DNA of 64,000 bases from Polytrichum commune. Lineage: Eukaryota; Streptophyta; Polytrichopsida; Polytrichales; Polytrichaceae. The notes beneath the pieces were generated by a model that did no database searches, was not told the DNA's origin, and saw only the letters and a program-made list of their open reading frames with translations. Positions 59,682-64,000 of the stretch are shown in pieces. The position numbers were made by a program, and so were the translations under genes. Each line of letters begins with the position of its first letter. Within the stretch, counting starts at the first letter, position 1. The stretch covers positions 7,901,001 to 7,965,000 of the forward strand of contig OX485807.1 in the NCBI GenBank assembly GCA_950295325.1, in the 5' to 3' direction.

Positions 59682-60396
59682 TTAGCGACCTCGTGCGCGC
59701 CGATGCTCCGCCGCACCGTTGTCAACCTTCAATCAATCTAAGTTATAACAAGTGATTCGGAGGTCTGGACGTTACCCAACTCCAGCTACCCCCCAGCCAG
59801 CTTCCGCCTTCACAAACGTGGGGTTACTGGATCCCAACAGGTTTCCTGAAGTTACTTTACAGTCTGTGAGGACTAAAGTTATTTACCACTACGTAGCATT
59901 TGTCAGCATCATTCAGATCCATAACAATGTTATGTGGGAGTGACAATATTTCTGGAATATTCTTCACATTCAGTCTGAACGTGGGGAATATTTTATGGAG
60001 TACTGTCAGTCCCACATAACATTGTTATGTGAAGCCGTTGCTTGATGTGTTGTTGTTTAACATGGTTCAGTGTTTTTTTCTTTTTTCTTTTGATGCAAAC
60101 ACAAGTTGTTTAACACTTGGCTCCTGAGTCAACTGCAAGACTTCCCACATTATGGCTGAATTCGCTGCATAAGTTGTGCCTGCAGTTTTCTGGCAACAAC
60201 GTGTTCGAGCTATGAATGTATGTCATAACAAATTGCGATTCTTGGAGAAGTTTCTTTTGATGTGCTTTGGTGATTCTGACATGACTACTTGCGTGCCTCG
60301 TAAATTCTTTTATAGCCTCCTTCTGGGCCTTGGGGATTGTTAACATTAGTCACATAGTCGTGTACTGTAAATTAGTATTACGAAGAAACGTGCAAC
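59682..60396. other. Intergenic, no gene seen
   Basis: An inverted pair cacataacaatgttatgtg lies near 59922-60030. Nothing else recognised. Confidence 0.4.
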
Positions 60397-60668
60397 AGCC
60401 AGGGTTAGACACCCACCTCTTCGGGTTAAGTCCCTACCGCTATTACCAAGGCAAAGGGGGTCTAGTAAAATATGATCCAAATAAGTTTGTGGTTTTTTCA
60501 TCTCAAGTGGCTTCCTCGAGATTAACTTCGGGTTTTTTAATGTAAAATTTGGGGTCAATTTGTTTCCCAAAAATAATCTACATTTTATTATGAAATTGTA
60601 TGCATTTTCACCTCGGGTAATAGCGGTGGGGGCCCAACTCAATGAGGTGGGTGTCTAGCCCTAGCCAT
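60397..60668. mobile_element. Small hAT-like MITE (272 bp)
   Basis: The inverted termini pair AGGGTTAGACACCCACCTC with GAGGTGGGTGTCTAGCCCT. The flanks are GTGCAAC at 60390-60396 and at 60669-60675, a 7-bp match that may be part of an 8-bp duplication with one change. Confidence 0.72.
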
Positions 60669-62234
60669 GTGCAACTTAAAGGCCGTTTAACATGAGTCAA
60701 GGTCAATTTGGGGCTATACCTATGTGAATTCGTGTACATGATTGGTCCAATCCACTAAATCAACCTCAAGGCCATCCCCTCGAATTCATATTCTAAAGCG
60801 GTGAAAATATATTCTAATCTGACACCACCCGAGAAATGGAAAGCCAATTTTCTTACTTCAGCCCATGTCAAAATTTCCTCCCTTCTTCGTCCGAGTCAAT
60901 ATTTCATGTGAATTGACTTCATATTTTGAAGACCTCAACTACTCATGTAAAAAGCGGCCCTCAGTGACGGTAATCGCGACATTTAAAATGTATAGGGCCC
61001 GAACTCTTTTGCAAGAAATGGCAAATAATGTGTTGTGCATTTTGTGTTTGTGGCACCACACGGGCGGTTTACAATCACTATTGATCAAGACACATAGAAT
61101 TAGAATTAGTCACTTTGCTCATAATCTTCGGAGCTTGTAGGAACAGTCCATTCTCTATCGAAGTGAAGAAGGAAGCGCTCATGTCAAGGTCATATAGGCC
61201 CCTTTGATTTTGTTAACTATTGGGTGTATCATGGTTATCATCTTTTAAGCATGCAATCAAATCTCTTTTAAACACGTGTCTTTTTGGCATATGTTCTTGG
61301 AGCCACACCAATCCACATGCACCAAAATATAAAGGTGTCCTAATAAGAAAAGTAACTAAATATGGATTGCCTATGTTATTATGTAGTGGGTGGTACCAAG
61401 CATAAGATAGATGGGTTTTGCATGCTTGCTTTTTTTGACTAGCCTACTTCCCTTGGTTACTAAGAATACGATTGGTGCACGATGGTTAGCAAATTTTATT
61501 CAAGGTCAAAGCAAGTTCCTTACAATGCTTGGACCTCATATGAGTATCTTCGGCATTGTCAAGGTGAAGATCCTCGTGCTCATTAATCCATAACGGTTCA
61601 TCAGACCCAAACATAGTTGCATTGAAGTAGAGGTGCCCATAACCCATCACTTGAAGGATTTTGCTCAAAATTTGGAGAGACATAAGGCAATGCAAATTTC
61701 TCCCATGCTTGAAGATAGAAATCCAGAGGGCTGCAATTTTTTTTAGTAATTTTATTCCTCAATTTGAAATTAATATGAATTTTTGAAACCAAAAGTTGGC
61801 CCGAACGTATTGCCAATGTCTAGAGTATGTCATATTTTTAACCGCTCATCCTCCTCCCTTTAGCACTCAAAAACCATGACATGTGCCATGACCCTATTGG
61901 TTTTGTTGTGATCAAAATTTAATCCCAACCTGATGAAATTCTTGTACCATGTAGATTGTTGATAAGGTCACGATTGGGAATAGGCGTGTTTATTATAATC
62001 AGATCTCCCATGGTTTAAGGTTGATGAGGTTGATGTGGACACCTCTAGCTTTGTGGAGTCATCTAGCATCTGGATTCAAGCATTAAAGCTCAAGCATTAA
62101 CAACTATGGATTAGGACCAAAGAATTTGAAATCATTGAAATTAGAGTTCATGAAGGTGTTGATCTATGCTCCATAACCAAAGATTTCATGCTTCTCAACA
62201 TGGTGTTATGAAGGGGAAGGATTTTTTTATCATA
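60669..62234. other. Intergenic, no gene seen
   Basis: Short frames only. No domain or element ends recognised. Confidence 0.4.
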
Positions 62235-62460
62235 GAATGTTGTGCAAGTTGTCGATGTCATTAGCAACTTCTACATGGGTCACTTGCCATTGAAAACTAA
62301 GGATGTTTTTTTATCGGACAATTTTGTGGAAGTTGTCAATATCATTAGCAACTTCTACATGGGTCACTTGTCATTGAAAACTAAGGATGTATTTTATCGG
62401 ACAAATGTTGTGCAAGTTGTCGATATCATTAGCAATTTCAACATGGGTCAATTTCAATAT
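62235..62460 (+). repeat. 82-84-bp tandem repeat, about 2.6 units, open in frame
   Basis: gtcgatatcattagcaac-like text occurs at about 62252, 62334 and 62418. An 85-codon frame stays open across it because the period keeps phase in part. With no other support I call it a repeat, not a gene. Confidence 0.8.
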
Positions 62461-64000
62461 TGGTTGTGTTTGCCAATATCGATGTATTTTATTGTCTAAT
62501 GGTAATCAACACGTTGTTATGGATCATTGACCTTTTGAGACCCTTCAATCTCCAAATTAGATGACGTTCAATGAAGTGGAAAATTTCTACCCTTGATAAC
62601 ATGGTTCCCATGCATGGGCACCGACCTTCATTGCGACACATCAACAAAAGGATGTAAAAGAAAGCTGACAAACATAAAAGAAAATCGGCCCCATTTCTTT
62701 ACATTCAATGAATACCTCGAGAAAGTCCCTTACTCAAGCTCTCGTTCTCAAAGGGGGGGGGGTCTTTATTTACGGTAGTGCCCTCTCTCTCTTGGGCCTC
62801 ACATATTACATAAAGCACCCCCCCCCCATGGCATTCCCCTATACATAAGGTCATTCATAACTAGCTTCAACATATATTGGCCAACACCATAAGGAACCCG
62901 GAATATAGAGATTGAATATTGTGTACCACTGGGGATGCTCCAATGTTGGTGTAAATTAGGGCAAAAACTCAAGGTTTGCAATATGGATTCCTCGACCTTT
63001 GGTGTAGCGGTGATCATTATCTACAATTAGTTTTTGGTGTGCATATTGTTGCGTTGAAAAGAGAGTGAAGAGAACACTAAACAAATGTGAATTGTTATAC
63101 ACCTTGGAAGTTGCTCTTGCTAATGCATCATTTGTGAACGATACCTAGTAATAATTATGTAAACTTCAATGTGATTGGGGGATTGTAATCGTTGGCTGAT
63201 TCGAAGATGGATTGCAGTGTAAAATTATTGGTAGAGTATTGCGTTTGATGGATGATTATTGTTGTTGATAGTTGTTGTGTAGGGTTTGGGGTTTAAGAAC
63301 GTGCAGTTGGACAATGGGAGGGAATTCTTAGTGAATTGCGAGTGATGTGCAAGGCATGTGTTTGCTACTTCGAATTATTATTTGCTACTTGTAGGATTTT
63401 AGTCTTGCAAAGAGCATACATTACTTGGCGAGTGGGAGATGTTATTCTTTGAACTATATCTCTTTGCATTTGTTTGTTGTATCTCCTTTTGCAGTTTGTT
63501 GGCGACGTCAACAATGGTGACCAATTACTTTGATGCACATAACTCTATTCTCATAAACGAGCAATTGAGTAGAAAATAAATAAGGGCTGAGAAATTTCAT
63601 GTTCTTCCCGAACGCATGGAATCAATCCCTTTATGTCCTTTATTACAAACAACTTTTAGGCTTAGGTATATAATTGTGAGAACTGAACTAGATGAAAGGC
63701 CATTGAAGTCCCTTGGAAGTTACTTTATGTCATTTGCGATAGTCAATCAATTTTGTGTTATTTTGTTCCTGGGAATGCAATCTCTTACTGCATTGCAAGG
63801 ATGGATTGCAATGTCCAAGTTTTGTTGCAATGTTCGATAGATGGTCATTGTGGTTGAATTTTGATAGTTTGGGGTTTACAAGTGTGCAATTTTGGCCTAC
63901 TATGAAAGAAATCTTAGTGAATTGTGAGTGATTGGAGGGGCAATAGTTATATTCTTTGAGTTTCTTCCTTGAATTGATACTAGTAGGATTTCAATCTCGC
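62461..64000. other. Intergenic to window end, no gene seen
   Basis: Contains short G and C runs near 62752-62830. Open frames are under 80 codons without recognisable domains. Confidence 0.4.

Overview
The window reads as nuclear DNA of a land plant, probably a non-seed lineage with a transposon-rich genome. This rests on three intact intron-containing plant genes: a DOT2/SART1 splicing factor, an RlmN-like radical-SAM protein and a GT37 xyloglucan-type fucosyltransferase. Ty3-type retroelement, hAT-like and PIF/Harbinger-like elements and a plant-type rDNA fragment agree with it. The species cannot be named from the sequence.

Region 0.3-11.7 kb is the most unusual part. An intact 11-exon gene (1150-5348, +) encodes a 1087-residue protein. 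It joins a ParB/sulfiredoxin-like GNHR domain to a C-terminal domain laid out like a bacterial or phage beta-class DNA amino-methyltransferase, with a DPPY-like motif before the SAM-binding motif. All ten introns are 81-106 bp. Upstream lie six copies of a 22-bp compound palindrome (GAGGCCTC, GGATCC, GAGGCCTC) spaced 126-129 bp apart. Two more copies lie downstream, again 126 bp apart once an inserted solo LTR (6431-8675, perfect 5-bp target duplication) is removed. A convergent broken gene for a Cys/His zinc-binding protein (9019 to about 11735, -) follows. It is interrupted by an 804-bp hAT-like element with an 8-bp target duplication.

Region 11.7-18.5 kb (-) is a decayed Ty3/gypsy-type element ordered gag, protease, cytosine-5 DNA methyltransferase (DNMT), reverse transcriptase. 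A second solo LTR of the 6.4-kb family (13630-15248) is inserted inside the DNMT domain, and the reading frame resumes exactly on the other side. Two unrelated classes of DNA methyltransferase therefore sit within 15 kb, both in repeat-rich or mobile settings.

Region 19.6-31 kb holds the RlmN-like gene (20873-24225, -), short palindrome-ended elements, and a Harbinger transposase relic (about 26263-26830, +). It also has a few coding-like exons that I cannot assign.

Region 31.3-41.5 kb is the DOT2/SART1 gene (31346-39436, -; 13 exons, 1053 residues). One intron contains a mutated chimeric rDNA fragment: 18S end, ITS1, part of 5.8S, then internal 25S. A 213-bp triplicated repeat lies 5' of the start codon.

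Region 43.3-49.2 kb is the fucosyltransferase gene (43355-49168, -; 3 exons, 586 residues). Its 2.9-kb first intron carries two of the palindrome-ended elements.

Region 49-64 kb has no gene I can support. It holds a 1.16-kb foldback element (51590-52749), more short inverted-repeat elements and simple repeats.
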